Below, piece after piece: positions 1-9,063 of a stretch of 59,912 nucleotides of DNA (the stretch's first letter is position 1; each line of letters opens with the position of its first letter). Below the pieces are notes generated by a model. The model searched no databases and was not told the DNA's origin. It was given only the letters and a program-made list of their open reading frames with translations. Source of the DNA: CAYLQA01 sp964385695. GTDB lineage: Bacteria; Desulfobacterota; Desulfobulbia; Desulfobulbales; Desulfurivibrionaceae. A program made the translations under genes and the position numbers. The stretch lies in NCBI GenBank assembly GCA_964385695.1, contig CAYLQA010000015.1, forward strand, positions 1 through 59,912, given 5' to 3'.

Positions 1-244
1 TGATACTCTATCTTAAATTTTGTATGACTTCCTTGCCGATATTCCATGCCAGCGACTATAAGGCAACTGCTAGCATAATGCTACCCGCCTAAAGGCGGGG
101 AAGAGAGGATTTATCAAAAATTTCGCCACTGCCTGCAGGGAAAACATATCAAACTCCTTGTTCCATGAAGGGCTGAGAACATGACGCTCAGCCCTTAACA
201 GTTCTTTTCTTCAGAAACGAGTCAAAAAAATCCCATTTTTAATT
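1..244. other. intergenic region with hairpins, no gene seen
   Basis: I see no convincing coding frame here. The stretch 168-196 is a 10-bp inverted repeat (AAGGGCTGAG / CTCAGCCCTT) followed by a weakly T-rich tract, which would suit the terminator of a gene lying upstream of the window. A shorter palindrome of CCCGCC/GGCGGG lies near 85-100. The flagellar-type promoter of the next gene begins at 245. Confidence 0.5.
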
Positions 245-271
245 TAAGTCTGCCCCTTTCTTTGCCGATAA
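245..271 (+). promoter_or_regulatory. FliA (sigma-28) type promoter
   Basis: TAAG at 245-248 is followed by exactly 15 bases and then GCCGATAA at 264-271. The published sigma-28 consensus is TAAA-N15-GCCGATAA, so the -10 element matches at all eight positions and the -35 core at three of four. It ends about 48 bases before the start codon of a flagellar rod-type protein, the expected class of target. The function is inferred from the match and the context. Confidence 0.7.
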
Positions 272-319
272 GCTAAAATGAGAAGGTAGATTATACCCGG
301 ATCAAACTGGAGGTGCCTT

Positions 320-673
320 ATGATTTCCGGCATACACTCAGCGCTTTCCGGCCTCACGGCCATTCAAAAAAAAGTCGAGTCCAACGCCCATAATGTTGCC
401 AACATTGAAACCGACGGCTTCAAAAAAACCAAGGTCACCCTGCATGAGGCGGAACCACAAGGGGTAGAAGCCAAAGTTGAACAGGTTAACACCCAAGGCC
501 CTTTAGTTCTTGAGCAAACCCCAAAGGGTGAAGAGCTGGTTGAAAAGTCCAACGTGGAACTCAGCGAAGAGCTCCCGAGCCTGATGCTGAGCAGGCGATT
601 TTTTCAGGCCAACCTTAAAACCGTACAGATTGAAGAAGAGATGCTCGGTAGCCTGCTCGACATCAAAAGCTGA
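320..673 (+). CDS. small flagellar basal-body rod-type protein
   Basis: The 117-residue product has the two end signatures of axial flagellar proteins. The N-terminal rod motif lies at about residues 4-36 with the core SNAHNVANIETDGFKK, and a C-terminal axial segment lies at about 78-117. The two ends are joined by only about 40 residues, so the protein is FlgC/FlgB-sized rather than hook-sized. FlgC is the closest named family, but the assignment to a specific rod subunit is not secure. The start codon is preceded by GGAGGT, and a FliA-like promoter lies upstream. No other flagellar gene is visible in the window, so this is an orphan late flagellar gene. Confidence 0.8.
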   Translation: MISGIHSALSGLTAIQKKVESNAHNVANIETDGFKKTKVTLHEAEPQGVEAKVEQVNTQGPLVLEQTPKGEELVEKSNVELSEELPSLMLSRRFFQANLKTVQIEEEMLGSLLDIKS

Positions 674-697
674 GCAAACCTTGCACATATCAAATAA

Positions 698-726
698 AAA
701 AACCCGCTTACAAGCGGGTTTTTTTA
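698..726. terminator. bidirectional terminator
   Basis: AACCCGCTT (701-709) and AAGCGGGTT (712-720) form a stem flanked by an A run on the left and a T run on the right. It sits between the rod-protein gene and the convergent pyrC, so it can serve both strands. Confidence 0.85.
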
Positions 727-747
727 TTGCTCACCATCTACCTTTTC

Positions 748-2055
748 CTAGCCATTATCCTGGTAAGTTATCCGTCCCCCCATTACGGTAAGTACGGCTT
801 TTCCCTCTAAAGGCATATCCAGGAAAGGTGAATTTGTACTTTTTGATACGATATTTTCCACCTTAAAAACATGCTTTCGGGCAGGGTCTATAATCACCAA
901 GTCTGCATCTGCACCAACGGCCAATGTTCCTCCCTGCACACCAAGTATCCGGGCCGGGTTAACGGAAAACAATTCCACCAATCGAGCCTCACTGATAACC
1001 TTGTCCCTGACCAGTTGCAAGGCCAAAGGCAAAGCAGTCTCAAGGCCTATAATACCGTTTGCCGCCAAGTCAAACTCCACATCCTTTTCAAGGTCGCTAT
1101 GCGGGGCGTGATCAGTGGCAATGGCATCGAGGGTGCCATCACGCACCCCCTCTTTAATGGCTGCAACATCCTCAGCCGTCCGCAAAGGAGGGTTCATCTT
1201 TGCCCGGGTGTTGTAGTTACCTATGGCCTCTTCGGTCAGGGTAAAATAATGCGGCGCAGTTTCGGCGGTAACAGGACAGCCCTTTTTCTTTGCTCGGCGA
1301 ATAAGGCTCACCGATTCCTTTGTGCTGACATGGGCGATATGAATCGGCCTCTTGGTAAATTCAGCCAAGGCCAAATCGCGATAGACCATGACCTCTTCTG
1401 CTGCATTCGGAATTCCGCGCAGCCCCAGGCGGGTCGCCATTGCCCCCTCGTTCATTACCCCATTTTTACTGAGAGACATCTCTTCGGCATGGGAAATCAC
1501 CAATAAATCGTGACTGCCGGCATACTCCAGGGCACGGCGCAAAAGCTGACTGTTGCCGACGGGCAGGCCGTCATCGGTAATGGCAACCACCCCGGCCTTG
1601 CGCAACTCGCCAAGCTCAGCCAAGGACTCGCCCTTGCTCCCTTTGCTAATCGCACCAACCGGATAAACCCTGGCTGCACATTGCTCAGCCTTGGCCAGAA
1701 TCAGTGCTGTTATGGCCTGGTTATCGTTTACCGGTTTGGTATTGGGCATACATGCCACCGCAGTAAAGCCACCGGCAGCAGCGGCCTGAGTGCCTGTGGC
1801 AATAGTCTCTTTATGCTCTTCACCGGGCTCGCGCAAGTGGACGTGCATGTCAATAAATCCCGGGGCAACCCACTTGCCATCCGCATCGATCCGATGAACA
1901 TCAGCAGGGTAAGCATCCCTTTCCGACTCTGCGGTTATTGCCGCAATCTTTCCACCTTCAACAAAAACATCCACAACCGCATCAAGCTGACTGGCTGGGT
2001 CAATCACGCGCCCGCCCAAGATCAACAAAGAGGCGTTTTGCATTTTCTCCGACAT
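748..2055 (-). CDS. pyrC: dihydroorotase, type I
   Basis: This 435-residue amidohydrolase cyclises N-carbamoyl-aspartate to dihydroorotate in pyrimidine synthesis. The metal-binding HxH motif is visible as DMHVHLREPGEEHKE at residues 69-83, and a later ATDHAPHS motif carries the catalytic aspartate. Length and motifs fit the class I (Bacillus/Aquifex-like) form that often works with PyrB. It starts four bases after the pyrB stop on the same strand, so the two genes are almost certainly cotranscribed. Some annotations would call it pyrC or pyrX, but the intact metal motif argues for an active enzyme. Confidence 0.95.
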   Translation of the reverse strand: MSEKMQNASLLILGGRVIDPASQLDAVVDVFVEGGKIAAITAESERDAYPADVHRIDADGKWVAPGFIDMHVHLREPGEEHKETIATGTQAAAAGGFTAVACMPNTKPVNDNQAITALILAKAEQCAARVYPVGAISKGSKGESLAELGELRKAGVVAITDDGLPVGNSQLLRRALEYAGSHDLLVISHAEEMSLSKNGVMNEGAMATRLGLRGIPNAAEEVMVYRDLALAEFTKRPIHIAHVSTKESVSLIRRAKKKGCPVTAETAPHYFTLTEEAIGNYNTRAKMNPPLRTAEDVAAIKEGVRDGTLDAIATDHAPHSDLEKDVEFDLAANGIIGLETALPLALQLVRDKVISEARLVELFSVNPARILGVQGGTLAVGADADLVIIDPARKHVFKVENIVSKSTNSPFLDMPLEGKAVLTVMGGRITYQDNG

Positions 2056-2059
2056 AATT

Positions 2060-2992
2060 CTACTCGCCTCCCATTATCAGGTAGATCAAGGCCATTCTCA
2101 CTGCAACACCGTTGGTTACCTGGTCTAAAATTACAGACCGGCTCCCATCCGCAATTTTCGGATCAAGCTCAACACCCCTGTTTATCGGGCCGGGATGCAT
2201 AATGATAGCATCCGGCTTTGCAGCCTGGACCACCCTTTGCGATACCCCAAAAAAGTTTGCATACTCTCGCAGAGAGGGGAAAAGAGGATCCTGCTGCCTT
2301 TCCTTTTGAATACGCAAGGCCATCACCACATCGGCTCCGTCAACTGCCTCCTCAACGGTCTTACATACGGTAGCGCCCATCTCCTCAACCCCAGGCGGGA
2401 TCAAGGTCGCAGGGCCACTTACGGCAACGGTCGCCCCCATCTTGGTAAAACCTATAATATTTGAGTGGGCAACACGGCTATGGGTGATATCACCGATAAT
2501 AGCCACCTTGAGGCCGGTTATTTTCCCCTTGGCCTCCTGCACTGTCATCAAATCGAGCAATCCTTGACTGGGGTGCTCATGGGTGCCGTCGCCGGCATTT
2601 ATGACAGAGGCGTTAATATGTTTTGCCAACAGCCCGGGAGAGCCGGAACGGGAGTGGCGAATGATGATGCAATCCGGATTCATCGCAGCCAGGTTTCTGG
2701 CCGTATCCACCAAGGTTTCACCCTTAACCGTGCTGCTGGCCGAACTTGAGATATTAAAGGTATCCGCACTCATCCGTTTGGCCGCCACCTCAAACGACAG
2801 ACGCGTCCGAGTGCTGGGTTCAAAAAAAAGATTGATGATGGTCTTACCGCGTAAAGTAGGAACTTTTTTGATGGATCGGGTGGAAATTTCCTTGAAAGAG
2901 GCTGCTGTTTGCAGAATCAACTCCATATCATCGGTAGACAGGTCAGCCAAACCGAGAATATGCTTATGGTTGAAGATGTGTCCAGGCTCCAT
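2060..2992 (-). CDS. pyrB: aspartate carbamoyltransferase catalytic chain
   Basis: The 310-residue product condenses carbamoyl phosphate with aspartate, the committed step of pyrimidine synthesis. The carbamoyl-phosphate-binding signature FEPSTRTRLSFE is at about residues 56-67, and the C-terminal aspartate-side motif HPGPINRGVE is present. Length is normal for the catalytic subunit. No regulatory chain gene (pyrI) is seen beside it. It is the first gene of the pyrB-pyrC pair, with lepB further upstream on the same strand after an 84-base gap. Confidence 0.96.
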   Translation of the reverse strand: MEPGHIFNHKHILGLADLSTDDMELILQTAASFKEISTRSIKKVPTLRGKTIINLFFEPSTRTRLSFEVAAKRMSADTFNISSSASSTVKGETLVDTARNLAAMNPDCIIIRHSRSGSPGLLAKHINASVINAGDGTHEHPSQGLLDLMTVQEAKGKITGLKVAIIGDITHSRVAHSNIIGFTKMGATVAVSGPATLIPPGVEEMGATVCKTVEEAVDGADVVMALRIQKERQQDPLFPSLREYANFFGVSQRVVQAAKPDAIIMHPGPINRGVELDPKIADGSRSVILDQVTNGVAVRMALIYLIMGGE

Positions 2993-3076
2993 GGCAACAG
3001 GTGATTTATTTGAATGAAAGTTGCAGAGTCACTTTCATCAGCATAAGAAAGCAACAAGTAAAAGGTCCAGTCTTTT

Positions 3077-3703
3077 TTACTGTATCAGGTTGGTCAACCG
3101 GCTCCAGCGTACAGCAAAATTTTCGCGATCCCAGGACCAGTAAAGCATAAAAGCCTTCCCCTTAACGGCCTTTAGGTCGACAAATCCCCAAAAACGGCTG
3201 TCGTGACTGTTGTCCCGATTATCCCCCATAACAAACAAAGAACCGGGGGGCACCACGATCGGGCCGACATTATCCCTGGGAGTTGAAAGAATTTCAGGCT
3301 CAAGGTTTACAGCATGGGGCTCAAGAAATTTTTCCCCGTTCACATAAACCTGTTTGTTGACTATCTCAATCCTATCGCCAGCCACGCCGACAACCCGCTT
3401 TATAAAGTCTTGTGAAGGATTTTTCGGATACTTAAACACTATGACATCATGACGGTGAGGATCGCCAAGACCAATCCAGGTTGCACCGGAAAAAGGGTTT
3501 TTCACGCCATAACTGAACTTGTTAACAAGAATATGATCACCAACAAGCAAGGTGGGGATCATTGAACCAGATGGGATTTTGAAGGCCTGAACAACAAAGG
3601 TACGAATGAATAAGGCAAGCAACAGGGCTATAACAATAGCCTCTGCATATTCCCGGAAGACAGATTTTTGCCTTACTTCCTTGACTTCACTCGCCACAAC
3701 CAC
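3077..3703 (-). CDS. lepB: signal peptidase I
   Basis: This 208-residue membrane-anchored serine protease removes signal peptides from exported proteins. A single N-terminal membrane segment lies at about residues 21-40. The catalytic serine is Ser47 in PSGSMIPT, the general-base lysine is Lys102 in FIKRVVG, and the box GDNRDNSHDSRFWG is at 160-173. Length is typical of non-enteric LepB with one membrane span. It lies upstream of pyrB on the same strand. Confidence 0.96.
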   Translation of the reverse strand: MVVASEVKEVRQKSVFREYAEAIVIALLLALFIRTFVVQAFKIPSGSMIPTLLVGDHILVNKFSYGVKNPFSGATWIGLGDPHRHDVIVFKYPKNPSQDFIKRVVGVAGDRIEIVNKQVYVNGEKFLEPHAVNLEPEILSTPRDNVGPIVVPPGSLFVMGDNRDNSHDSRFWGFVDLKAVKGKAFMLYWSWDRENFAVRWSRLTNLIQ

Positions 3704-4092
3704 TCCTTAATTCTGCCGCATTGATCAACTGCTTTAAACATGCTAAAAACTGCCCCACATTACGCCAAGGGCCAAATAAAAACAAGGTTATTTCTCACTA
3801 CAAGGCCAGCCCAATCAACTCTTTTGTCTGGCAGATGAACGAGTGCTTTTTTTCAAGCTCAAACCCCAAATTTCATTAAAGCATACTCCCGCAACAATAC
3901 TCCAATCCGCCTTTAGCAAAAGGCAACAAACAGAAGAACACAGGCAACATATTGTATTTTTCTTTTTCACCACTACAAGATATTGGACTTTTCACATTTA
4001 AAGCGTTTTACGCTTCCCTCATGAAGGAGCGCAAAAAGGTCGCAGGCATTAAATTTTTTATGAAATTTCGACCAGTAACACCCACTTTCCAC
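3704..4092. other. intergenic region between divergent lepB and pilM
   Basis: This AT-rich stretch separates the minus-strand lepB from the plus-strand pilus operon. It must carry the lepB promoter, but I could not assign its boxes. A short open frame at 3952-4182 has no ribosome binding site or recognisable motif and runs through the pilM promoter, so I do not call it a gene. Confidence 0.5.
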
Positions 4093-4122
4093 TTGACAAG
4101 ATTTTACGTTTATGTCTCTAAT
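4093..4122 (+). promoter_or_regulatory. sigma-70-like promoter of the pilus operon
   Basis: TTGACA at 4093-4098 and TCTAAT at 4117-4122 are separated by 18 bases. The -35 box is a perfect match and the -10 box matches four of six positions. It lies about 110 bases upstream of pilM, leaving a leader of roughly 100 bases. It was predicted by eye only. Confidence 0.45.
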
Positions 4123-4234
4123 GCAGTAATAAATGTAGTTACATTACAGCATGCAATACATGTGTTACATACAACCTTCTGATTTTTCTGCGGATTAAGA
4201 TAGAGTCAAACACACCGTAACAAACAGGGGCTCC

Positions 4235-5332
4235 ATGGGAAAGCTAAGCCTTCCAAATTTCAAAATCCCTCCAATCAACCTACCCTTTCTTGCAAAGCAG
4301 CGTCTTTCCGTTGGCTTGGACATTGGCTCCCACGCTGTAAAGATCTGTGAGTTTGCCGAAAGTGGCGCCGGGATAAAACTGCAAGCACTGGGAAGTGCCC
4401 TCTTGCCACCGGAATCCCTTGAAGACGGAGCCCTACAAAATCCCGATGAAGTTGCCGAGGTTATCAGCAACCTTGTTAACAATCTGAAAATTAAAGGCAA
4501 AAAGGTTGCCATCTCCATTTCCGGCTATTCGGTCATCGTAAAAAAAATTAACCTGGCAGTAATGACCGAAGAGGAGCTCGAAAAACATATTGAGGCTGAG
4601 GCTGAGCAATATATCCCTTTTGACATTGACGATGTTTATCTGGACTTCCAAGATCTAAAGACCAACACGGAAGCAGAGGATCGAACCGATGTCATGCTTG
4701 TCGCAGCCAAAAAAGACGTGGTAGACGGCTTTCTCGGCATGCTTGAGTCTTCCGGGCTGACCCCTGTCGTTGTTGACGTTGATGCATTTGCCCTTGAAAA
4801 TGCCTATGAGGCAAATTTCGGGCTGAATGAAAATGTCGCTCTGGTTGATATTGGTGCTTCAAAAATGAACATCAATATCATCTCAAACGGCACATCAATC
4901 CTGGCCCGCGATGTGGTTTTGGGCAGCAGACAACTCACCGAACAAATCCAAAACCAATTTGACATCTCTTTCGAAGAGGCTGAAGCCTTAAAAACCGGAC
5001 AAACTGCAGCCGATGACAAGCAGGAAGATCTCGAAGGACTCTTTGTCAATGCCTGTACCCAATGGGCAACAGAAGTAAAGCGGGCCATAGATTTTTATTA
5101 CTCAAACCACCCGGAAGATAAAATCAGCAAAATTGTTTTAAGCGGGGGCGGCTCAAAAATTTCAGGACTAAAGGAATTTTTTCAAAAAGAGACGGATATT
5201 TCTGTAGAGATTTTTAACCCTTTTATTAAGGCATCTGTAGATCCGGACATTATAAATCCGGCTTACCTCAAAAACATTGCCCCAGAAATGACTCTCGCTG
5301 CCGGCTTGGCAACAAGGCCAGTGGAGGTTTAA
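4235..5332 (+). CDS. pilM: type IV pilus assembly ATPase-fold protein PilM
   Basis: The 365-residue product is the cytoplasmic actin-like member of the pilus alignment complex. PilM proteins bind the cytoplasmic tail of PilN and so link the inner-membrane complex to the motor side. The phosphate-1 motif of the actin fold is visible as VGLDIGSHAVK near residue 27, and the second as LVDIGASKMNI near residue 205; a late SGGGSKISGL motif contacts the nucleotide. The gene starts a five-gene run with very short spacing, and pilN begins four bases after its stop. Confidence 0.93.
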   Translation: MGKLSLPNFKIPPINLPFLAKQRLSVGLDIGSHAVKICEFAESGAGIKLQALGSALLPPESLEDGALQNPDEVAEVISNLVNNLKIKGKKVAISISGYSVIVKKINLAVMTEEELEKHIEAEAEQYIPFDIDDVYLDFQDLKTNTEAEDRTDVMLVAAKKDVVDGFLGMLESSGLTPVVVDVDAFALENAYEANFGLNENVALVDIGASKMNINIISNGTSILARDVVLGSRQLTEQIQNQFDISFEEAEALKTGQTAADDKQEDLEGLFVNACTQWATEVKRAIDFYYSNHPEDKISKIVLSGGGSKISGLKEFFQKETDISVEIFNPFIKASVDPDIINPAYLKNIAPEMTLAAGLATRPVEV

Positions 5333-5336
5333 GAAA

Positions 5337-5921
5337 ATGATCAGAATAAACCTCCTCCCGATACGCCAACTCAAAAAAAGGAAACAATTAAAAAACGAAC
5401 TTCTTATTCTGTTTGCGTCTTTTATTTGCGTTATCCTGATCTTAGCCGGAACCGCCTTTACCGTTTCTCAAAAAATTTCGACCAAGAAAAAAACTGTCGC
5501 GCAATTACAGAGTAAAAAGAGAAGCTACCAGCCAATCCTCCAAAAGATTAAGCAAGCAGAACAAGAAAAAGCACTTTTAGAAACAAAATTGGAAACCATA
5601 AAAAAATTAAAACTTGGCTCTCAACTTCCAGTACGCATTCTTGATGAAATCGCCAAACTGACGCCACCGGAAAGAATCTGGCTTAAATCTCTCAAGCTAA
5701 GCACCGGCTCTTTGCTAATCCAAGGAATCGCATTGGACAACGCCACCATTGCACAATATATGCAAAAAATTAGCAGCTCCCCGTATTTTAGCCTGCCTGA
5801 TCTTTCGAGGACCACATCAACAAAAATTGGGCAGCAAACTTTGAAATCCTTTTCTCTAAAAATATTGACCAAGAACCCCCTTGCCCAGAAAAAGGGCTCA
5901 CCCAATACAGATACAAACTAG
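5337..5921 (+). CDS. pilN: type IV pilus inner-membrane protein PilN
   Basis: The 194-residue product begins with the hallmark PilN tail MIRINLLPIRQLKKRK, the segment that in this family docks into PilM. One membrane span follows at about residues 22-44, then a coiled coil (about 50-90) and a small periplasmic domain. PilN pairs with PilO in the periplasm. Position directly after pilM and before pilO supports the call. Confidence 0.92.
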   Translation: MIRINLLPIRQLKKRKQLKNELLILFASFICVILILAGTAFTVSQKISTKKKTVAQLQSKKRSYQPILQKIKQAEQEKALLETKLETIKKLKLGSQLPVRILDEIAKLTPPERIWLKSLKLSTGSLLIQGIALDNATIAQYMQKISSSPYFSLPDLSRTTSTKIGQQTLKSFSLKILTKNPLAQKKGSPNTDTN

Positions 5922-5938
5922 ACGTAGACGCATTGCTT

Positions 5939-6553
5939 ATGAATTTTAAAGAAGCACTTAAGTTATTTGATAATTTTCTGGACAATACGGCTGCCAACAT
6001 CCAGCCGCCTGTCAAGATTGCTATATTGGCAGGTGTCATACTTATTCCAGCGGTAATTTTTTACTTTACCTTTTGGTCTCCGAAAGCAAAGGAGATCTCA
6101 GCACTTACAAGCAAAGAAAAACGGCTAAATACCGAAATTGCACGGCTAGAAAAAGCTACTAAAAAAATCAAGCAGATAGAGGAAGAAGCGCGGCAAACTG
6201 CTCTGCTCTATGCCGCAGCATCAGAGTTGCTGCCCGAAAAAAAAGAAATACCAACGCTATTGGCAACCATTTCAAGCCAAGGAACCGAGGCGGGATTGGA
6301 GATTAAATCCTTCCAGCCAAGCCCCGAAAAACCAGAGACGTTTTACGCATCTATCCCTATGAGGCTCAGCGTGTCTGGAACGTATCACCAGACAGGAGTT
6401 TTTTTAGATAAAGTAAGCAAAATGCCTCGAATAATTTCTGTTACAGAAGTGAGCATAGGGAGCCCGAAGCATGTAGGAGGTGAAGTTTTACTTAACTCAT
6501 CACTCAGCTTGTTAACGTATAAGTTTATTGAAAAACGCAATGGCACACAATAA
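5939..6553 (+). CDS. pilO: type IV pilus inner-membrane protein PilO
   Basis: This is a PilO-type protein with a short cytoplasmic tail, one membrane span (about residues 25-45), a coiled coil (about 50-85) and a ferredoxin-like periplasmic domain. I chose the ATG at 5939, giving MNFKEALK; a TTG two codons upstream is also open. PilO forms heterodimers with PilN and contacts PilP, which is encoded next and overlaps its 3-prime end by 14 bases. Confidence 0.9.
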   Translation: MNFKEALKLFDNFLDNTAANIQPPVKIAILAGVILIPAVIFYFTFWSPKAKEISALTSKEKRLNTEIARLEKATKKIKQIEEEARQTALLYAAASELLPEKKEIPTLLATISSQGTEAGLEIKSFQPSPEKPETFYASIPMRLSVSGTYHQTGVFLDKVSKMPRIISVTEVSIGSPKHVGGEVLLNSSLSLLTYKFIEKRNGTQ

Positions 6554-7088
6554 GGCAAATAATTTCTTCAGGTTATGTTTCTTTTCTTATTGTTTGGGTT
6601 TCATTTTGTTGCTCAGCCCTGGAGCGACAAATGATGCACGCTCCCAACAATTAGCAACTCCAGAAAACGCCGAAGAACGCGCCAAGACCGCAAAAACACT
6701 TCGAGAGTTTTTAGAGCTGGGCCGACTTGAAGCGTATCAATTTCAAAAGGACAGAAGGACAGACCCATTTCTTCCCTTCATAACACAGGAGATGCTGGAA
6801 GCAGAAGCAAGAAAAAGCACCGACCAGTTAACGGGAATGAGAAGATTTGAACCCGGACAACTTGTTGTTGTGGCTATTGCCTTTACGGCGAAAGATACGT
6901 TTGCCATGGTCCAGGACTCTACCGGGAAGGGATATATTGTAAGGAAAGGAATGAAAATTGGAAGAAGAGGCGAGATTATTGACATTGTTCGAAACAAAAT
7001 TATCGTAAAACAACCTTCCCCATCATTGACGTCAGCCAAACGTTATAAATTTACAGAAATGCTCTTGAAAAAAGAGGGAGAAAAGTAA
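6540..7088 (+). CDS. pilP: type IV pilus assembly protein PilP
   Basis: The predicted product has about 182 residues. It has an N-terminal hydrophobic export segment (about 8-28), a disordered linker, and a small beta domain (about 80-175) typical of PilP, which bridges PilN/PilO and the outer-membrane secretin. The segment TDPFLPFITQEM is a common PilP entry motif. I chose ATG 6540 (MAHNKANN) over an upstream TTG. The gene overlaps pilO, and its TAA stop shares an A with the next ATG (TAATG at 7086), so translation is probably coupled. Confidence 0.85.
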   Translation: MAHNKANNFFRLCFFSYCLGFILLLSPGATNDARSQQLATPENAEERAKTAKTLREFLELGRLEAYQFQKDRRTDPFLPFITQEMLEAEARKSTDQLTGMRRFEPGQLVVVAIAFTAKDTFAMVQDSTGKGYIVRKGMKIGRRGEIIDIVRNKIIVKQPSPSLTSAKRYKFTEMLLKKEGEK

Positions 7089-7246
7089 TGGCGACCTCTA
7101 CGCGATTTATCTACATACTTTTGTGTTTAATGTTTGCCTTAGGGCTGCAACTCAGCACCTCTAACCACTCCCTTGCAAACGCAGAAGAAAATTTTGCAAT
7201 ACAAAATATAAAAGTAACCCAAACAGCGGATGTACGAGCTTTTTGA
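7088..7246 (+). pseudogene. signal-peptide fragment of frameshifted PilQ-like gene
   Basis: An ATG overlapping the pilP stop opens a 52-codon frame. It encodes a clear signal peptide (MATSTRFIYILLCLMFALG, cleavage near ANA) and the first strand of an AMIN domain (FAIQNIKVTQTADV), then stops at TGA 7244. The next frame continues with the rest of an AMIN domain (FDPLRIVIDVAGA). Removing one T from the five-T tract at 7240-7244 would join the two into one reading frame. This looks like a single frameshift, either real or a sequencing error, rather than a separate small gene. Confidence 0.75.
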
Positions 7247-9026
7247 CCCCTTAAGAATTGTAATTGATGTTGCAGGCGCCCATCTTGACTCAAACGCAAC
7301 CCTTCCCTCAGATTTCCCGCAGGGGCCAATAAGCGACATTAAAACAGCCTTGCTTGAAGGCCAGGAACCATCAATTACCAGGCTTGAAGTTTACCTGGCA
7401 TCGGATCAAGGATATGCCGTTGAGCGTCAAACCAACAACATCGTTGTCAGCTTTGCAAAGGGTATCCCGCAGGATGTGCTAGAAAAAGAGCCTCCTCCCG
7501 CCGAAACGATAGCTTCCGACCAACAACTTGCTGCTTCGGTAATTCACGATATAGATATCGACACAACCGACCAAGGCACAACAAAGGTTTATATTCTTGC
7601 AGATGCCCCGGTAAGTTCATTTCAAGAGGCTCAACTCCCCAAAGGGGCCGGACGCCCGGACAGAATGTATATCGATATTCCAGAAATGACTTTACCTGGG
7701 AATATTCTTGTAAAAGAGGTAGGAACAACTCTTTCTCAGATTCGAGCCGCACAACGCAAAGAGTCTGTTCGAATCGTTTTTGACTCAGCGGTGGACAAGC
7801 TTTTTGATTATGAAATCATACCTCAGGAAAATGGCCTACTGATCGCAGTAAAAGAACCATCGCAAGTGAATCTTGTCATCAATGGTTTAATGAGTAAAAA
7901 ATCGAGCCAAGCCACCAGCGCACCAGACTCACCACCAGCAGGAGGCACAAACGAACGAATTTCCCCGGTGCTTTACGTTGAGCCCCAGCCGGCAGTATCT
8001 CCGCAAAAAATTGATACTTTCCAGGCAGAACAGCAAGCTACGCAAAAAAGCGTCGAGAAAAAACAGGAAGAACCAGCAATTGATAGCCTTGGTTTTGCCG
8101 GTTACGGCAAACAAAAAATAACTGTAGATTTCTATAAAATTGACCTTCATAATGTTTTCCGCTTATTTCGAGAAGTAAGCGGAATGAACCTTATCGTTGA
8201 TGAATCAATCTCTGGAACGCTCACTTTAGCGCTCAATGATGTACCATGGGATTTTGCTCTGGACATTGTACTTAACCTTAAAGACTTACAAAAAACAGAA
8301 CGCTTCAACACCTTAGTCATTCTCCCCAAAAGCAAGGAAATTCTGTGGCCGGAACAAACAGCTGACAATATCACCTACACTGCAGAGTTAACCACCCTGC
8401 CTCAAAAGGAAAGTTTAGCAGTTGAGCAAAAGATTAAACAGCCGGAAGAAATTGTAGCGGCACAGAAACTAATTCGGTCAGGAAAAATCCATGAAAAGAA
8501 AGGGGACCTTAAGTCCGCTTTTCAATACTATGAGCAGGCATTTGAAAAATGGCCAACAAATGATGAACTGGCCTATACACTGTCGACAATTTCACTCATA
8601 CATCTGCGTAACAATGCAAAAGCAGCACATTATGCAGCTGCTGCATACAAAGGGAATCATACAAATCACAATGCGGCCTTGCAGGCAGCTATTGCCTTGG
8701 CAAACATGAAAAAAATTGATGATGCGAAAATATATTTTGACAATGCAATCAACACTGCAAAACCAAGCAGTGAAGCACTCGTGAGCTATGCCGCATTTTG
8801 TGAGGATAACAACAGTCCGAATGCAGCCCTGATGCTATTAAAAAAGAACAATGAATTGCATGGGGACTCGCTTGAGACAATGGTTACTAAAGCAAGAATC
8901 TTTGACAAAATTGGGGACGATGATCGAGCCAAAAAAGAATATAGGGCCTTGTTATTATCGGGCTATGATCTCCCCGAAGATTTAAGGCGCTTTATTAATG
9001 GCCGGTTAACCATCAGCCAAAACTAA
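7230..9026 (+). CDS. PilQ-like N-terminal protein: AMIN + N0/STN + TPR
   Basis: The open frame encodes 598 residues. An AMIN domain comes first (peptidoglycan binding in this family; FDPLRIVIDVAGA near residue 5), then a second AMIN-like segment around 95-215. A secretin N0/STN-like domain follows at about 290-370, with the PilQ-style motif NVFRLFREVSGMNLIVD and then NDVPWDFALDIVL. TPR-like repeats fill about 400-595. The secretin barrel that normally follows N0 in PilQ is absent and is supplied by the next gene. The nominal ATG at 7230 has no ribosome binding site and leaves no signal peptide. The natural start is probably 7088, with a one-base frameshift near 7240. MshN-like TPR proteins are an alternative comparison for the C-terminus. 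Confidence 0.8.
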   Translation: MYELFDPLRIVIDVAGAHLDSNATLPSDFPQGPISDIKTALLEGQEPSITRLEVYLASDQGYAVERQTNNIVVSFAKGIPQDVLEKEPPPAETIASDQQLAASVIHDIDIDTTDQGTTKVYILADAPVSSFQEAQLPKGAGRPDRMYIDIPEMTLPGNILVKEVGTTLSQIRAAQRKESVRIVFDSAVDKLFDYEIIPQENGLLIAVKEPSQVNLVINGLMSKKSSQATSAPDSPPAGGTNERISPVLYVEPQPAVSPQKIDTFQAEQQATQKSVEKKQEEPAIDSLGFAGYGKQKITVDFYKIDLHNVFRLFREVSGMNLIVDESISGTLTLALNDVPWDFALDIVLNLKDLQKTERFNTLVILPKSKEILWPEQTADNITYTAELTTLPQKESLAVEQKIKQPEEIVAAQKLIRSGKIHEKKGDLKSAFQYYEQAFEKWPTNDELAYTLSTISLIHLRNNAKAAHYAAAAYKGNHTNHNAALQAAIALANMKKIDDAKIYFDNAINTAKPSSEALVSYAAFCEDNNSPNAALMLLKKNNELHGDSLETMVTKARIFDKIGDDDRAKKEYRALLLSGYDLPEDLRRFINGRLTISQN

Positions 9027-9063
9027 GTAATAATTCACGACAAGATAACCTGAAGGCTTTGTT

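Noticed and set aside
3952..4182. 76-codon open frame upstream of pilM
   Set aside because: No ribosome binding site, no motif, and it covers the predicted pilM promoter.
7244..7246. In-frame TGA read as a selenocysteine codon, given the tRNA-Sec in the window
   Set aside because: Reading through the TGA gives a frame different from the AMIN domain that follows; a one-base frameshift explains the region better.
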